Counted from the first letter of the stretch, positions 7,316-16,132 are shown. The stretch is 18,509 nucleotides of DNA from UKL13-2 sp947085425 (GCA_947085425.1 CAMTWK010000049.1:1-18509); one strand, 5' to 3'. A program made the numbers and translations. Notes: a model not told the origin generated them from the sequence alone.

Positions 7316-7324
7316 GTATCCACA
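7316..7324 (+). promoter_or_regulatory. DnaA-box-like site in the dnaB upstream region (8/9)
   Basis: GTATCCACA differs from the DnaA box TTATCCACA at the first base only. It lies 67-75 bp before the dnaB start, within a weak candidate promoter (TTGAAT, 17 bp, CAGAAT on the minus strand). Confidence 0.45.
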
Positions 7325-7361
7325 TTCAATGCACAAGTCGGTGTGTTTGCTGCTGAAAACC

Positions 7362-7370
7362 TGTGGATAA
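7362..7370 (-). promoter_or_regulatory. Perfect DnaA box in the dnaB upstream region
   Basis: The minus strand reads TTATCCACA exactly, the strong DnaA box consensus. It faces the site at 7316-7324 in inverted orientation, about 46 bp away. The gap lies between the operon terminator at 7473-7503 and dnaB. Confidence 0.6.
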
Positions 7371-7472
7371 GTCGATTGCGCCCCGACTTCTATTCTATTC
7401 CTGTTGCGGTCTGACCGCGGCTGGCAGAAGTGATTCAATGTGCATTCAAATTGAAGTTCAACGTAACGAGAC

Positions 7473-7503
7473 AAAAAAAATCGCCGCCTGATTCAGGCGG
7501 CGA
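7473..7503 (-). terminator. Intrinsic terminator of the rpsF-rpsR-rplI operon
   Basis: On the minus strand a GC-rich perfect hairpin (TCGCCGCCTGA/TCAGGCGGCGA, 7481-7503) is followed by eight T residues. It lies about 70 bp beyond the rplI stop and separates the ribosomal operon from dnaB. Confidence 0.92.
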
Positions 7504-7573
7504 CTCTTCGTTACTTTTGTTTCACCAACCCGCCAATGACTCGGCAGGTGGAACAGCCCGGACGTATCACGCC

Positions 7574-8026
7574 TTAAACGTGCTCGCCCAAAACAGACAC
7601 GGTGATGTGCACTTTGACATCAGTGTGTAAATCCAACGTCAGAGGGAAGTCACCAATGGTCTTCAACGGACCGTTTGGCATAACAACTTCGCCCTTCTTG
7701 ACATCAAAGCCCTGCTTGGTCAACGCTTCGGAGATGTCAGAGTTCGTCACCGAACCAAACAAACGTCCATCGACACCAGACTTTTGCGTGACTTGTACCA
7801 TGTAGCCTTCGAGCTTTTCGCCGCGTGCAACAGCAGCAGCATGAATCTCGTGGGCCTTCTTTTCCAATTCGGCGCGCTTGGCTTCGAACTCGGCCTTGGC
7901 GGCAACAGTTGCGCGCTTGGCTTTGCCTTGCGGAATCAGAAAGTTACGGGCATAACCGTTTTTGACGTTAACAACATCACCGAGGGCGCCGAGATTAACG
8001 ACTTTTTCCATCAAAATAATTTGCAT
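7574..8026 (-). CDS. rplI: 50S ribosomal protein L9
   Basis: The 150-residue protein opens MQIILMEKVVNLGALGDVVN and VKNGYARNFLIPQGKAKRAT, the conserved rRNA-binding N-terminal domain of L9. A long helix of Ala/Glu/Lys composition follows (residues 42-75), then the C-terminal domain. Length is normal. AGGAG precedes the ATG. It is the last gene of the operon, 26 bp after rpsR. Confidence 0.97.
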   Translation of the reverse strand: MQIILMEKVVNLGALGDVVNVKNGYARNFLIPQGKAKRATVAAKAEFEAKRAELEKKAHEIHAAAVARGEKLEGYMVQVTQKSGVDGRLFGSVTNSDISEALTKQGFDVKKGEVVMPNGPLKTIGDFPLTLDLHTDVKVHITVSVLGEHV

Positions 8027-8052
8027 GTTTTTTCTCCTGGTCCGTTCTGCAA

Positions 8053-8349
8053 TTAGCGATTAGGGTGCAGATCGGTGTAGTGCAGCAACGCCAAAAAGCG
8101 TGCGCGCTTGATCGCGACATCCAACTGACGCTGATACTTGGCTTTGGTGCCGGTGATACGCGCCGGGATGATTTTGCCGTTTTCATTGACAAAATCTTTC
8201 AAAACACCGATGTCCTTGTAATCAATCTGGACAATTTTTTCAGCGGTGAAACGGCAAAACTTTTTACGACGGAACAGACCACGATTCGGGTTGCGAACGT
8301 CTTTCTTGTTCTTGTCGAACTTCTTTCCACGGGGTGATGGACGGGGCAT
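8053..8349 (-). CDS. rpsR: 30S ribosomal protein S18 (long N-terminus)
   Basis: The 98-residue protein contains the S18 core KKFCRFTAEKIVQIDYKD and KIIPARITGTKAKYQRQLDV, then AIKRARFLALLHYTD. It is about 20 residues longer than the enterobacterial protein. The extra basic N-terminus (MPRPSPRGKKFDKNKKDVRN) resembles the extension seen in betaproteobacterial S18. An AGAGG sequence lies before the ATG. S18 binds S6 in the 30S platform, and the two genes are adjacent here, 45 bp apart. Confidence 0.97.
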   Translation of the reverse strand: MPRPSPRGKKFDKNKKDVRNPNRGLFRRKKFCRFTAEKIVQIDYKDIGVLKDFVNENGKIIPARITGTKAKYQRQLDVAIKRARFLALLHYTDLHPNR

Positions 8350-8394
8350 GATTAACCTCTCGAATTAGGGATAAATAAAGAAGCGGCGCACCTA

Positions 8395-8766
8395 CTAGGC
8401 GGCAGCGGCTTCCGGAGCAGATTCTTTGACATCGACTGACTTGGATTTTTCTTCCTTCATCATCGGCGATGGACCGGTTTCAGCGGCGTCTTTTTGCACG
8501 ATCAGATGGCGCAAAACGGCGTCGTTGAATTTGAATGCATGCTCGAGTTCTTCGAGGGTGGCCTGATTGATTTCGATGTTGAGCATCACATAGTGCGCTT
8601 TGAACACCTTGGCAATCGGGTAAGCCATCTGGCGACGACCCCAGTCTTCGATGCGATGAACTTTGCCCGCACCTTGGGTCACCATGGCTTTGTAACGCTC
8701 GATCATGGCAGGAACCTGCTCGCTTTGATCGGGATGAACGATGAATACAATTTCGTAATGGCGCAT
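8395..8766 (-). CDS. rpsF: 30S ribosomal protein S6
   Basis: The 123-residue protein starts MRHYEIVFIVHPDQSEQVPA, with the typical GGxxRxEDWGRRxxAYPI-type segment (HRIEDWGRRQMAYPIAK, residues 37-53). The C-terminal ~24 residues are acidic and Ala-rich, as is usual. A strong AAGGAG sits before the ATG. It is the first gene of the operon and is preceded by a ~147-nt leader. In many beta- and gammaproteobacteria priB lies between rpsF and rpsR. Here the 45-bp gap cannot hold it. Confidence 0.97.
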   Translation of the reverse strand: MRHYEIVFIVHPDQSEQVPAMIERYKAMVTQGAGKVHRIEDWGRRQMAYPIAKVFKAHYVMLNIEINQATLEELEHAFKFNDAVLRHLIVQKDAAETGPSPMMKEEKSKSVDVKESAPEAAAA

Positions 8767-8914
8767 AAAATCTCCTTATGGGTCAGACACTTACCGCCGC
8801 ATGACCGTGCATGGGCGTTGGTGCCGGTTAAGTCTGCCGCGATGCGCACCGCAGTCAGACAAGGGGGGTTTGGTTTTCTTCTCCACTAGGTGTTTTTGCA
8901 AACATCCGGCGAAG
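8767..8914 (-). promoter_or_regulatory. Structured 5' leader of the rpsF operon (candidate S6:S18 autoregulatory element)
   Basis: The predicted transcript has about 147 nt before the rpsF ATG. It contains a hairpin with GTCTG...CAGAC arms (around 8833-8862) and further GC-rich complementarity downstream, ending in ATAAGGAG. Many bacteria carry an S6:S18 mRNA-binding leader with a CCG bulge at this position. I see CCGG and CGG motifs but could not fold it to the consensus, so the identity is a suggestion. Confidence 0.35.
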
Positions 8915-8920
8915 CCCGGC

Positions 8921-8949
8921 ATTATGACCGGAAAAGTGAAAGAAATCAA
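8921..8949 (-). promoter_or_regulatory. Sigma70-type promoter of the rpsF operon
   Basis: On the minus strand TTGATT (-35, 8944-8949) is separated by exactly 17 bp from CATAAT (-10, 8921-8926). It lies upstream of rpsF in the gap behind the terminator at 9100-9129, so it is the natural promoter of rpsF-rpsR-rplI. Transcription would start near 8914. Confidence 0.65.
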
Positions 8950-9099
8950 ATACTTCGTTGTGTTTGGCGGTTTGCGGCCTTCTCCAGCGATGCCCTTTGC
9001 CTTCAACAATGATTTTGAACCGCCGATAAACGCCGAAGGTCACCGATGAGTGCTGCCGAATCGACCAAAATTTGGCCATCCCCACATCACCATCAAACC

Positions 9100-9129
9100 A
9101 AAAAAAGCCCGCCTTGTCGGCGGGCTTTT
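9100..9129 (-). terminator. Intrinsic terminator of the M16 peptidase gene
   Basis: The minus strand reads AAAAGCCCGCC-GACAA-GGCGGGC followed by TTTTTTT. The hairpin is 25 bp beyond the M16 stop codon. Because the stem is flanked by A and T runs it could also act on the plus strand. Confidence 0.92.
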
Positions 9130-9153
9130 GAGACCATCTTAAAAACGAACTGA

Positions 9154-11979
9154 TTATTTTTTCACTTCACCCGCCGCTGCCTGTTTGGCCACCTTGGCAA
9201 AGTCACCTGCTTTGATGATGGTGAGCTTGGCCGGATCAATATGTTTACGAAAGACGACGCTGACATCATCAACTTTTAGTGCCTCGATTTTGGCTTCCAG
9301 TGCCGCACTCCATGCGTAGGTACGATCAAGGTAGAGATTGCTGGCGAGCCCGCTTGCCAGGCTGCCATCCTGCGCGCGGCTTTGCAGGCGCTGCTGGATG
9401 ATGCCGGACTTGGCCGCGACCAATTCGGCGACGGTAAAGCCATCCTTTAATGCCTTGGCGACCTCATCCTTGAAGGCCGCTTCCACTTTTTCGGTGTTTT
9501 GCGGGGCGGATATGGCGAAGCCCGTCCATGACGCGCCACGGTCGGTGGCACCCACACTCAAATTGGAGCCGGCGCCATAACTCAGGCCATCCTTGACACG
9601 AATGCGATCGATCAGGCGCGAGGCAAAGCCCGCTTGCCCCATGATGTAGTTGGCCACCAACAGCGCCGGATAGTCGGCATCATCGTCGCGCATGTTGACG
9701 TTGACGCGCGCAATGAAAATCGAATTTTCCTTGTCCGGGGTTTCGATGGATTTGTTTTGCGGCGCGATATCCTTGTACGGGATGCCAAGACGCACATACG
9801 GCACGCCACCCTTCCAGCCGCCGAATGCGTCACGAATGGCCTGCAACACGGCCGCTTCGTCAAAATCGCCGACCACCGCGATCTCACCTTTTTCAGCCGC
9901 GTAAAACTGCTTGTGGTAATCCTTCATCTGTTGCAGCGTGACCGCCTTGGTGTCTTCTTCAAGCTCCTCGAGTGAGCGCGCATAACGCAAGTCACCCTTG
10001 GGAAACTGATTGAAATGTTTGCCCAAGGCCAGCGACGCCAGCGCCTGCGGGTCGCTCTTTTGTGACTCGATGCCGGTCAACGAAAGTTTGCGCAATTGTT
10101 CAAATTCGGCTTCCGGAAAAGCGGGCTCACGCATCACATGCGCCATCAGTTTGATGGCCGCCACCAGATTGGGTTTGGTGGTTTGTCCGCTGGCACCAAG
10201 CCCACTCACGCCGCCGGCAAATTTGAGTTTTTCAAATTCATCGGCCAATTGTGTGCGGCTGAATTTGCTGCTGCCGCGCATCAACATGCCGCCGGTCAAC
10301 GGGCCCAGCGCCGCTTTGCCGAACAGGGATTTTTCATCGCCGGAACGGAACCGCACGCTGATATTGACCTGCTCGCCACGGTTTTTCTTGCTCAACAAGG
10401 CAACCTTGATGCCACCGACGTTGACTATTTTGGCGCGCTTGTCGATGTTGGCATGGGACGGGTCAAACGCCTCCGCCTCGGACACGGTTTGTTTGCCCTT
10501 GAAATCTTTCATCACCACGGCCACATCGGGCACGGCAGGCATCTCGGCGCGTTGTGGTTTTTCATCTGGCAGGAAATAACCGGTGACACGGTTGTCACGC
10601 CGGTAGTATTTTTCCGTGACGGCTGCGACCTGTTCGACCGAGACTTTCGCCGCCTGATCCCGTGACTGAAAGAACAAGCGCCAATCACCCTGTGAAATGA
10701 ACTCCGACAAGGCAACACCGATATTTTCATGATTGTTCATCGTGCGCTCGGCATCGTTGGCGATGTTCTTACGCACTCGTTCCATTTCCTCAGCAGTCAC
10801 GGGTGTTTGGGAAAATCCTTCAACAATTTTCACCATCTCCGCATGCACCACGTCAACATCCTCGCCTTTTTTGATTGCCGCGCCAATCAAATGCAGGCTG
10901 CCATCAACGCCTGCGAGGGGAAACGCAAAAACCTGCGCGGCCTTGCCGGTTTCAACCAACGCCTTATGTAAGCGACCTGTTGGCGCATCCGATAGGTTGA
11001 AATTTATAAACCCGATCGCGTCCGAATCCGCGTGCAAGCTAGATGGCACTTTGTAACCAAGCATCACCAATTGAATATCGCCCTTGCGCCGGACATTAAA
11101 TATCCGCTCGCCATCCTGCGTCGGCTCAACAGTCCACAGCTTGGGCAGCGCGCGGGCAGGTTTTGGAATCACCGCAAAATATTTTCCAACCCATGCCAAT
11201 ACCTTGGCTTCATCAAATTTACCAGCCACCAGCAACACTGCATTGTCCGGTTGGTAATAAAGCCGATAAAACGCCTGTAAATTTTCAATTTTGACGTTCT
11301 CAATATCAGAGCGGTTGCCAATGGTTGAATTTCCATAGTTGTGCCAATCATAGGCGACACTCTGCATACGCTTCATCATCACCTGGAACGGCTGGTTTTC
11401 GCCCGCCTCGTATTCGTTGCGCACCACTGTCATTTCCGTGTCGAGATCCTTTTTGGCGATGAAGGAATTGACCATGCGGTCGGCTTCCATTTGTAACGCC
11501 CACTCCAGGTTTTCATCACTCGCCTGAAACAGTTGGTAGTAGTTGGTGCGATCCAGCCATGTGGTGCCATTGAAACGCATGCCGCGCTTGTTGTGCTGAA
11601 CGGCGATGTCGGGATTGTTCGGCGTGCCCTTGAACACCAGATGCTCAAGCAAATGCGCCATGCCGGTCTCGCCGTAATTTTCGTGTCGCGAACCCACCAG
11701 ATAGGTGATGTTGACCGTCACGGTCGGCTTGGATTGATCCGGATATAACAATACTTTTAAGCCGTTTGGCAAACGGTATTCGGTGATGCCTTCGACTGAG
11801 GTTATTTTTTCCGGGACGACTGCCTTGGCAGCAGCTGGTTTGGCGACCGGCGCTGGCATCGGCTTTGCGGCCGGTTTTGGCGCGGGCTGCGCGTGTAATC
11901 CCAGGCTGACAAAAACCGTAGCCAGTAATATCAACCCAGAACGACGAAGCGCGATGACAGAAAAATTCGCAAGCGACAT
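9154..11979 (-). CDS. Exported two-domain M16 zinc metallopeptidase (insulinase/pitrilysin family)
   Basis: The 941-residue protein has a signal peptide (LILLATVFVSLGLHA, cleavage near residue 30), then a Pro/Ala/Lys-rich linker (31-57). The N-terminal M16 domain carries the inverted zinc motif HLLEH (H109, E112, H113) and the distal ligand E189 in RNEYE, 76 residues on as the family requires. The second M16 half (about residues 500-930) lacks HxxEH, as is normal for the non-catalytic partner; it includes LSYGAGSN, similar to the substrate-binding R/Y region. It should work in the periplasm or at the outer membrane as a clam-shell peptidase on short, unfolded peptides. AAAGGGA precedes the ATG, and a terminator follows. 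It is monocistronic. The substrate is unknown. Confidence 0.93.
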   Translation of the reverse strand: MSLANFSVIALRRSGLILLATVFVSLGLHAQPAPKPAAKPMPAPVAKPAAAKAVVPEKITSVEGITEYRLPNGLKVLLYPDQSKPTVTVNITYLVGSRHENYGETGMAHLLEHLVFKGTPNNPDIAVQHNKRGMRFNGTTWLDRTNYYQLFQASDENLEWALQMEADRMVNSFIAKKDLDTEMTVVRNEYEAGENQPFQVMMKRMQSVAYDWHNYGNSTIGNRSDIENVKIENLQAFYRLYYQPDNAVLLVAGKFDEAKVLAWVGKYFAVIPKPARALPKLWTVEPTQDGERIFNVRRKGDIQLVMLGYKVPSSLHADSDAIGFINFNLSDAPTGRLHKALVETGKAAQVFAFPLAGVDGSLHLIGAAIKKGEDVDVVHAEMVKIVEGFSQTPVTAEEMERVRKNIANDAERTMNNHENIGVALSEFISQGDWRLFFQSRDQAAKVSVEQVAAVTEKYYRRDNRVTGYFLPDEKPQRAEMPAVPDVAVVMKDFKGKQTVSEAEAFDPSHANIDKRAKIVNVGGIKVALLSKKNRGEQVNISVRFRSGDEKSLFGKAALGPLTGGMLMRGSSKFSRTQLADEFEKLKFAGGVSGLGASGQTTKPNLVAAIKLMAHVMREPAFPEAEFEQLRKLSLTGIESQKSDPQALASLALGKHFNQFPKGDLRYARSLEELEEDTKAVTLQQMKDYHKQFYAAEKGEIAVVGDFDEAAVLQAIRDAFGGWKGGVPYVRLGIPYKDIAPQNKSIETPDKENSIFIARVNVNMRDDDADYPALLVANYIMGQAGFASRLIDRIRVKDGLSYGAGSNLSVGATDRGASWTGFAISAPQNTEKVEAAFKDEVAKALKDGFTVAELVAAKSGIIQQRLQSRAQDGSLASGLASNLYLDRTYAWSAALEAKIEALKVDDVSVVFRKHIDPAKLTIIKAGDFAKVAKQAAAGEVKK

Positions 11980-12254
11980 GATGATCCCTTTGAAATGAGG
12001 TCACGCATTCTAGCCTGCATATTCTGGCGCTTGTTAATAAAATGCACGCGCGACTAAACAATGCGATTAACCCCACCATTTGGCAGCTGAAACGAGGCGG
12101 TTATAACGAAATAACTGAAAACTCGTTTATTGGTGAGCCATTTGGCTGCAAAGTGTCTTAAAACGCTCGTGGAATGGCGACTTATAAAATTGCCGATTGG
12201 CTATTTCGGACCCGAATAGGCGTCGGACGGGCGGGTTGCGCCGCCCTTGCGGTA
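11980..12254. other. Intergenic region between rlmB and the M16 gene
   Basis: No gene was found. Near the rlmB end a small hairpin (GGGCGG-GTTGCG-CCGCCC, 12228-12245) lacks a T-run. An A/T-rich stretch at 12020-12060, upstream of the M16 start, could hold its promoter, but no unambiguous -35/-10 pair is visible. Confidence 0.5.
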
Positions 12255-12995
12255 CTAGCTGCGTTGGCGACGCGACTCAAACAAACACACGCCTGAGGCA
12301 ACCGATACATTCAAGCTTTCCACCGCGCCGTACATCGGGATGTTGACGATCTCGTCACAGGTCTCACGCGTGAGGCGCCGCAATCCTTCCCCTTCGGCAC
12401 CCAGCACCCACGCCAACGGGCCATCGAGTTTGCTTTGAAACAAGCTGCGCTCACCGGTTTCATCGGCCCCCAGAATCCAGATGTTGCGCTCTTTTAACTC
12501 CCGCATTGTTCGCGCCAGATTGGTGACGGTAATGTAAGGCATTGTTTCGCCGGCACCACTGGCCACTTTCATCACCGCAGCAGTTAAACCCACGCTGCGA
12601 TCTTTCGGTGCAATCACCGCATGCGCACCGGCGGCATCGGCCACACGTAAACACGCGCCCAAGTTGTGGGGATCGGTCACCCCATCGAGCACCAACAACA
12701 ACGGCGGACCTTCAACGTGTTCGAGCACATCATCAACAAATTGCGGAAGTTGAAACGGCCGTGCCATCGCCACAACACCCTGGTGACGTGCATTGCCGGT
12801 CATGCCGTCGAGGCGTTTGTTGTCCACCGCCAAGATACGAATGCCTTTTTCTTTGGCGGTCGCCAGCAATTTATCCAACCGCGCGTCGTGACGTTCCTCA
12901 CGGGCGGAATTGATAAAGAGTTCTTCGACCGTATCGGCGCGGGCTTTTAAACGTGAAGCAACGGCGTGAAAGCCGAACAAGACCTGAGGTTTCAT
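12255..12995 (-). CDS. rlmB: 23S rRNA (guanosine-2'-O) methyltransferase RlmB
   Basis: This 246-residue SpoU/TrmH-family enzyme methylates the 2'-O of G2251 in 23S rRNA using S-adenosylmethionine. The N-terminal RNA-binding domain (LFGFHAVASRLKAR) is followed by the trefoil-knot domain. The knot motifs are LDGVTDPHNLGACLRVADAA, VLGAEGEGLRR (about 197-207) and NIPMYGAVESLNVSVASG (218-235). Its start overlaps the rnr stop by ATGA, so the two are translationally coupled; rnr-rlmB is a widely conserved pair. Confidence 0.96.
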   Translation of the reverse strand: MKPQVLFGFHAVASRLKARADTVEELFINSAREERHDARLDKLLATAKEKGIRILAVDNKRLDGMTGNARHQGVVAMARPFQLPQFVDDVLEHVEGPPLLLVLDGVTDPHNLGACLRVADAAGAHAVIAPKDRSVGLTAAVMKVASGAGETMPYITVTNLARTMRELKERNIWILGADETGERSLFQSKLDGPLAWVLGAEGEGLRRLTRETCDEIVNIPMYGAVESLNVSVASGVCLFESRRQRS

Positions 12996-15745
12996 TTCTT
13001 TTTAGACTTTGGTGGCTGGACCGACTTTGGTGCCTTCGTTGCTTTGGGTGGCTTTGGTGGCTTTGAAAATTTGGGCGGTTTGCCGGTCTTGGGCAACTTT
13101 GACCCCGCGGGTTGTTTCGATTTTTTGTGCTGCCCAGCGGCCGGTTTGGCCGGTGTATTTTTATGCGCTGGTTTTTTTGCAGCGGTGCTCCTGCCTGTCG
13201 AACGATCCAGCCCGGCCATGGGTGTCGTGGGTGGATTAGCGCTTGATACGGTCGTCACCACCTTTGGTGTTTTGGTTGCATGTTGCCCCTCGGTGGCAGG
13301 TCGACCACCGGTCGCGCCTTTGACCGCCGGCGCACGTGGCATTGGCACACTGCTATTACTTTTTGGCTCGCGCAATACTGCGGCAACTTTAGGTTGTTTT
13401 GGGGGTGCGTTTGGTGACCATGGTGGTGCCGCCAGCGCACTTGCCTCTTTGTCACTGACCGCGCGTTTACCGGTTTCTCCGGCCAACATAAAGTCAATTT
13501 TTGAGGTCTCGATATCGACCCGCACCACTTTGACATTGACCCGATCGGCCAACTGGAATTTTTTACGGGTGCGTTCACCAACAATCTGATGGCGATCACC
13601 GTCGAATTTGAAATAGTCCTGCCCCAGATCCGAGATGTGCACCAAACCTTCCACATACACATCATCCAGCGCCACAAAAATACCAAAACTGGTCACCGAG
13701 GAAATGGTGCCGGCAAAAGTTTCGCCGATACGATCCTGCATATAAAAACATTTCAGCCACGCCACCACGTCACGGGTGGCATCGTCGGCACGCCGCTCGG
13801 TCATCGAGCAGGTTTGGCCGATCACTTCCCAAGACTGACCGGGGTTGTAGGTTTCGTTTTTTAACACCGCCTTGATGGCGCGATGCACCAACAAATCCGG
13901 ATAACGACGGATCGGCGACGTGAAGTGTGTGTAAGCATCAAACGCCAAGCCAAAATGTCCGGCGTTTTCAGGTGAATACACGGCTTGGCGCAACGAGCGC
14001 AACAACACCGTGTTGAGCAACGGCTCATCCGGACGACCTTTGATCTTGACCAACAATTCGGCGTAATGGCGCGGTTCCGGATCTTTGCCGCCACCGAGTG
14101 ACAGACCAAAATCCTTTAACATCGCCCGCACCTGCGTCAGCTTGTCTTCATTCGGCCCTTCGTGCACCCGATACAACGAGGTATGCTCGTGTTCAATCAG
14201 GAAGTTCGCCGTCGAAACATTGGCGGCCAACATACATTCTTCGATGAGTTTGTGCGCTTCGTTGCGTTTGGCCGGCACAATTTCGGAAATTTTGCCGTCG
14301 TCGGTAAAACGCATTTCTGTTTCAACCGATTCAAAATCAATCGCACCGCGTTTGCGGCGGGCGGCCAGCAATATTTGAAAAACCGCATCAAGGTGTTGGA
14401 TATGCGGCAACAATTTAGGGTTGATGCCGTGATCTCTTTCGTTCTCGTACAACGCTTTCGCCACCATGGTGTAGGTCAGGCGGGCGGCGGAATGAAACAC
14501 GGCTTCAAAAAAATCATACCGCTTGACTTCACCCGCTGAGGAAATTTGCATTTCACACACCAGCGCCAGCCGATCCACCGCCGGTTTCAGCGAACACATT
14601 TCATTGGACAGCGCCTCCGGCAACATCGGAATCACCCGGCGTGGGAAATACACCGAATTGCCGCGCAAACGCGCTTCACGATCAAACGCATCAGCGGTTT
14701 TAACGTAATGAGACACGTCGGCGATGGCGACAAATAATTTGTAGCCCTTGCCCTGTGGTTCGGCATACACGGCGTCGTCAAAATCTTTGGCGGTTTCACC
14801 ATCGATGGTGACAAACGGCAATTTTCGTAAATCACGGCGGCCTTCACACTCGGCGGCCGACACCGTCTTGGGGATTTTTTTCTCAAGCGCGAGAATTTCG
14901 TCCGACCACTCGTAAGGCAAATCATGTTTACGCAAGGCAATTTCGATTTCCATGCCGGGGTCGGCGTAGTTGCCGAGCACCTCGGTGACACGCGCCACCG
15001 GTTCAGAATTTTTTGATGGCTGCGCCACCAACTCCACCATCACGACCTGACCGGGCACCGCCTTGAGCGCGTACCCCGGCTCGACCAACAAATCCTGGCT
15101 GATGCGTTTGTTTTCGGCCACCACAAACAACACACCATGCTCTTCAAACAGCCGCCCAACCACACGTTTATTCTTGTGCTCCAACACCTCAATAATCGAC
15201 GCCTCACGGCGCCCGCGACGATCCAATCCCGATTCACGCACCAACACACGATCCCCGTCCAATACCTTTTGCATTTGTTTCGGGCCGAGAAACAAATCGT
15301 CCGAGCCATCGTCCGGCACCAGAAAACCGAAACCATCCGGATGGCCCTGCACCCGACCGGCGATCAAATCCATTTTCTCGGCCAAGCCAATCGCGCCACG
15401 GCGATTTCTTAATAACTGACCATCACGCTCCATGGCATTAATGCGCCGGGTAAAACCATCAGTCTCGCTTTCGGCGATTTCCAGCGCCACGTCAATTTCT
15501 TCCTGCATCATCGGCACGCCGGTTTGAATCAATACATCGATGATGAGTTCGCGCGAAGGGATCGGATTTTCGTATTTCTCGGCCTCACGGGCGGCCTGTG
15601 GGTCACGTGAACGCGACGGCGCATGGGTGGGCGCAGCGGCTGGCTGTGCCTTGCCCTTGGCGGATTTGGGCGACGTGCCGGCAATCACCGCATGGGCGTT
15701 GCGTTTTTGTTGGGCTTTGGTTGTTTTTGGTTTGTGTGTGGACAA
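12992..15745 (-). CDS. rnr: Ribonuclease R, TTG start and long basic tail
   Basis: The 917-residue 3'-5' exoribonuclease degrades structured RNA. The N-terminal HTH/cold-shock region starts after DPQAAREAEKYENPIPSREL. The RNB catalytic core has GETAKDFDDAVY (D321, D323, D324) and the signature HFTSPIRRYPDLLVHR (607-622). An S1 domain spans about 674-754. The tail from about 760 is low-complexity and Lys/Pro/Thr-rich. The most upstream start in frame is TTG at 15745, since an in-frame TAA stops the frame before any ATG. A GTG within NAHAVIAG is the next candidate. The protein is longer than the ~813-residue E. coli enzyme because of both terminal extensions. Confidence 0.95.
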   Translation of the reverse strand: MSTHKPKTTKAQQKRNAHAVIAGTSPKSAKGKAQPAAAPTHAPSRSRDPQAAREAEKYENPIPSRELIIDVLIQTGVPMMQEEIDVALEIAESETDGFTRRINAMERDGQLLRNRRGAIGLAEKMDLIAGRVQGHPDGFGFLVPDDGSDDLFLGPKQMQKVLDGDRVLVRESGLDRRGRREASIIEVLEHKNKRVVGRLFEEHGVLFVVAENKRISQDLLVEPGYALKAVPGQVVMVELVAQPSKNSEPVARVTEVLGNYADPGMEIEIALRKHDLPYEWSDEILALEKKIPKTVSAAECEGRRDLRKLPFVTIDGETAKDFDDAVYAEPQGKGYKLFVAIADVSHYVKTADAFDREARLRGNSVYFPRRVIPMLPEALSNEMCSLKPAVDRLALVCEMQISSAGEVKRYDFFEAVFHSAARLTYTMVAKALYENERDHGINPKLLPHIQHLDAVFQILLAARRKRGAIDFESVETEMRFTDDGKISEIVPAKRNEAHKLIEECMLAANVSTANFLIEHEHTSLYRVHEGPNEDKLTQVRAMLKDFGLSLGGGKDPEPRHYAELLVKIKGRPDEPLLNTVLLRSLRQAVYSPENAGHFGLAFDAYTHFTSPIRRYPDLLVHRAIKAVLKNETYNPGQSWEVIGQTCSMTERRADDATRDVVAWLKCFYMQDRIGETFAGTISSVTSFGIFVALDDVYVEGLVHISDLGQDYFKFDGDRHQIVGERTRKKFQLADRVNVKVVRVDIETSKIDFMLAGETGKRAVSDKEASALAAPPWSPNAPPKQPKVAAVLREPKSNSSVPMPRAPAVKGATGGRPATEGQHATKTPKVVTTVSSANPPTTPMAGLDRSTGRSTAAKKPAHKNTPAKPAAGQHKKSKQPAGSKLPKTGKPPKFSKPPKPPKATKAPKSVQPPKSKKK

Positions 15746-15858
15746 TTGGGGGGCTTTTCGATAATATTCAGCCTCATTTTACGCGGGAAGCCTGCTTGTA
15801 AGGGTTTTTTCAGCAAATGCGGCGATAAATACCTGATACGCCGCGTGATTGAAGTGAA

Positions 15859-15945
15859 GCCCGGGTGGCGGAATTGGTAGACGCACTAGGTTCAGGTCCT
15901 AGCGGTGGCAACACTGTGGGGGTTCGAGTCCCTTCCCGGGCACCA
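15859..15945 (+). tRNA. tRNA-Leu (CAG)
   Basis: The 87-nt class II tRNA has acceptor stem GCCCGGG/CCCGGGC, a D-arm with GGCGGAATTGGTAGACGC, and anticodon arm CTAGG-TTCAGGT-CCTAG with anticodon CAG. It also has a long variable arm, the T-arm GTTCGAGTC, and an encoded CCA end. The first tRNA nucleotide is 114 bp from the divergent rnr start. Its 3' end is followed by integrase-associated sequence, which marks it as an integration site. Confidence 0.97.
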
Positions 15946-15978
15946 AAAATTGGTCCAGAAAAGTCTCACGAAGTTCAT

Positions 15979-16013
15979 AAAAGCCGTTTTCTCATAGTGG
16001 AAACGGCTTTTTT
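15979..16013 (+). terminator. Intrinsic terminator after tRNA-Leu
   Basis: AAAAGCCGTTTTC-TCATAGT-GGAAACGGCTTTTTT forms a 13-bp stem (one G-T pair) followed by T residues. It lies 34 nt past the tRNA CCA end and is the likely end of the tRNA transcript. Confidence 0.9.
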
Positions 16014-16063
16014 ATTTGGTCGAGGCCGCCAAAGAAGTCCAACAAGTTCAACTACATCCAGAC

Positions 16064-16132
16064 TTTTTTGGGGATATATCTGGGGGTATCTTCTAATATT
16101 TGAATTCAAGCCACCCCTTACATCTGGGGGTA
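16064..16132 (+). promoter_or_regulatory. Candidate integrase arm-type binding repeats
   Basis: ATCTGGGGGTA occurs at 16078-16088 and 16122-16132, with a related TTTTTTGGGGATAT just before (16066-16076). Short direct repeats of TGGGGGTA type commonly lie between the tRNA attachment site and P4-type integrase genes and are taken as arm sites. The repeats are seen; the function is inferred from position. Confidence 0.5.

Noticed and set aside
12966..13589. A 207-codon plus-strand frame opposite the rnr tail, rich in Gly/Phe/Leu
   Set aside because: It is the complement of the Lys/Pro-rich RNase R tail; the composition is a by-product of low complexity.
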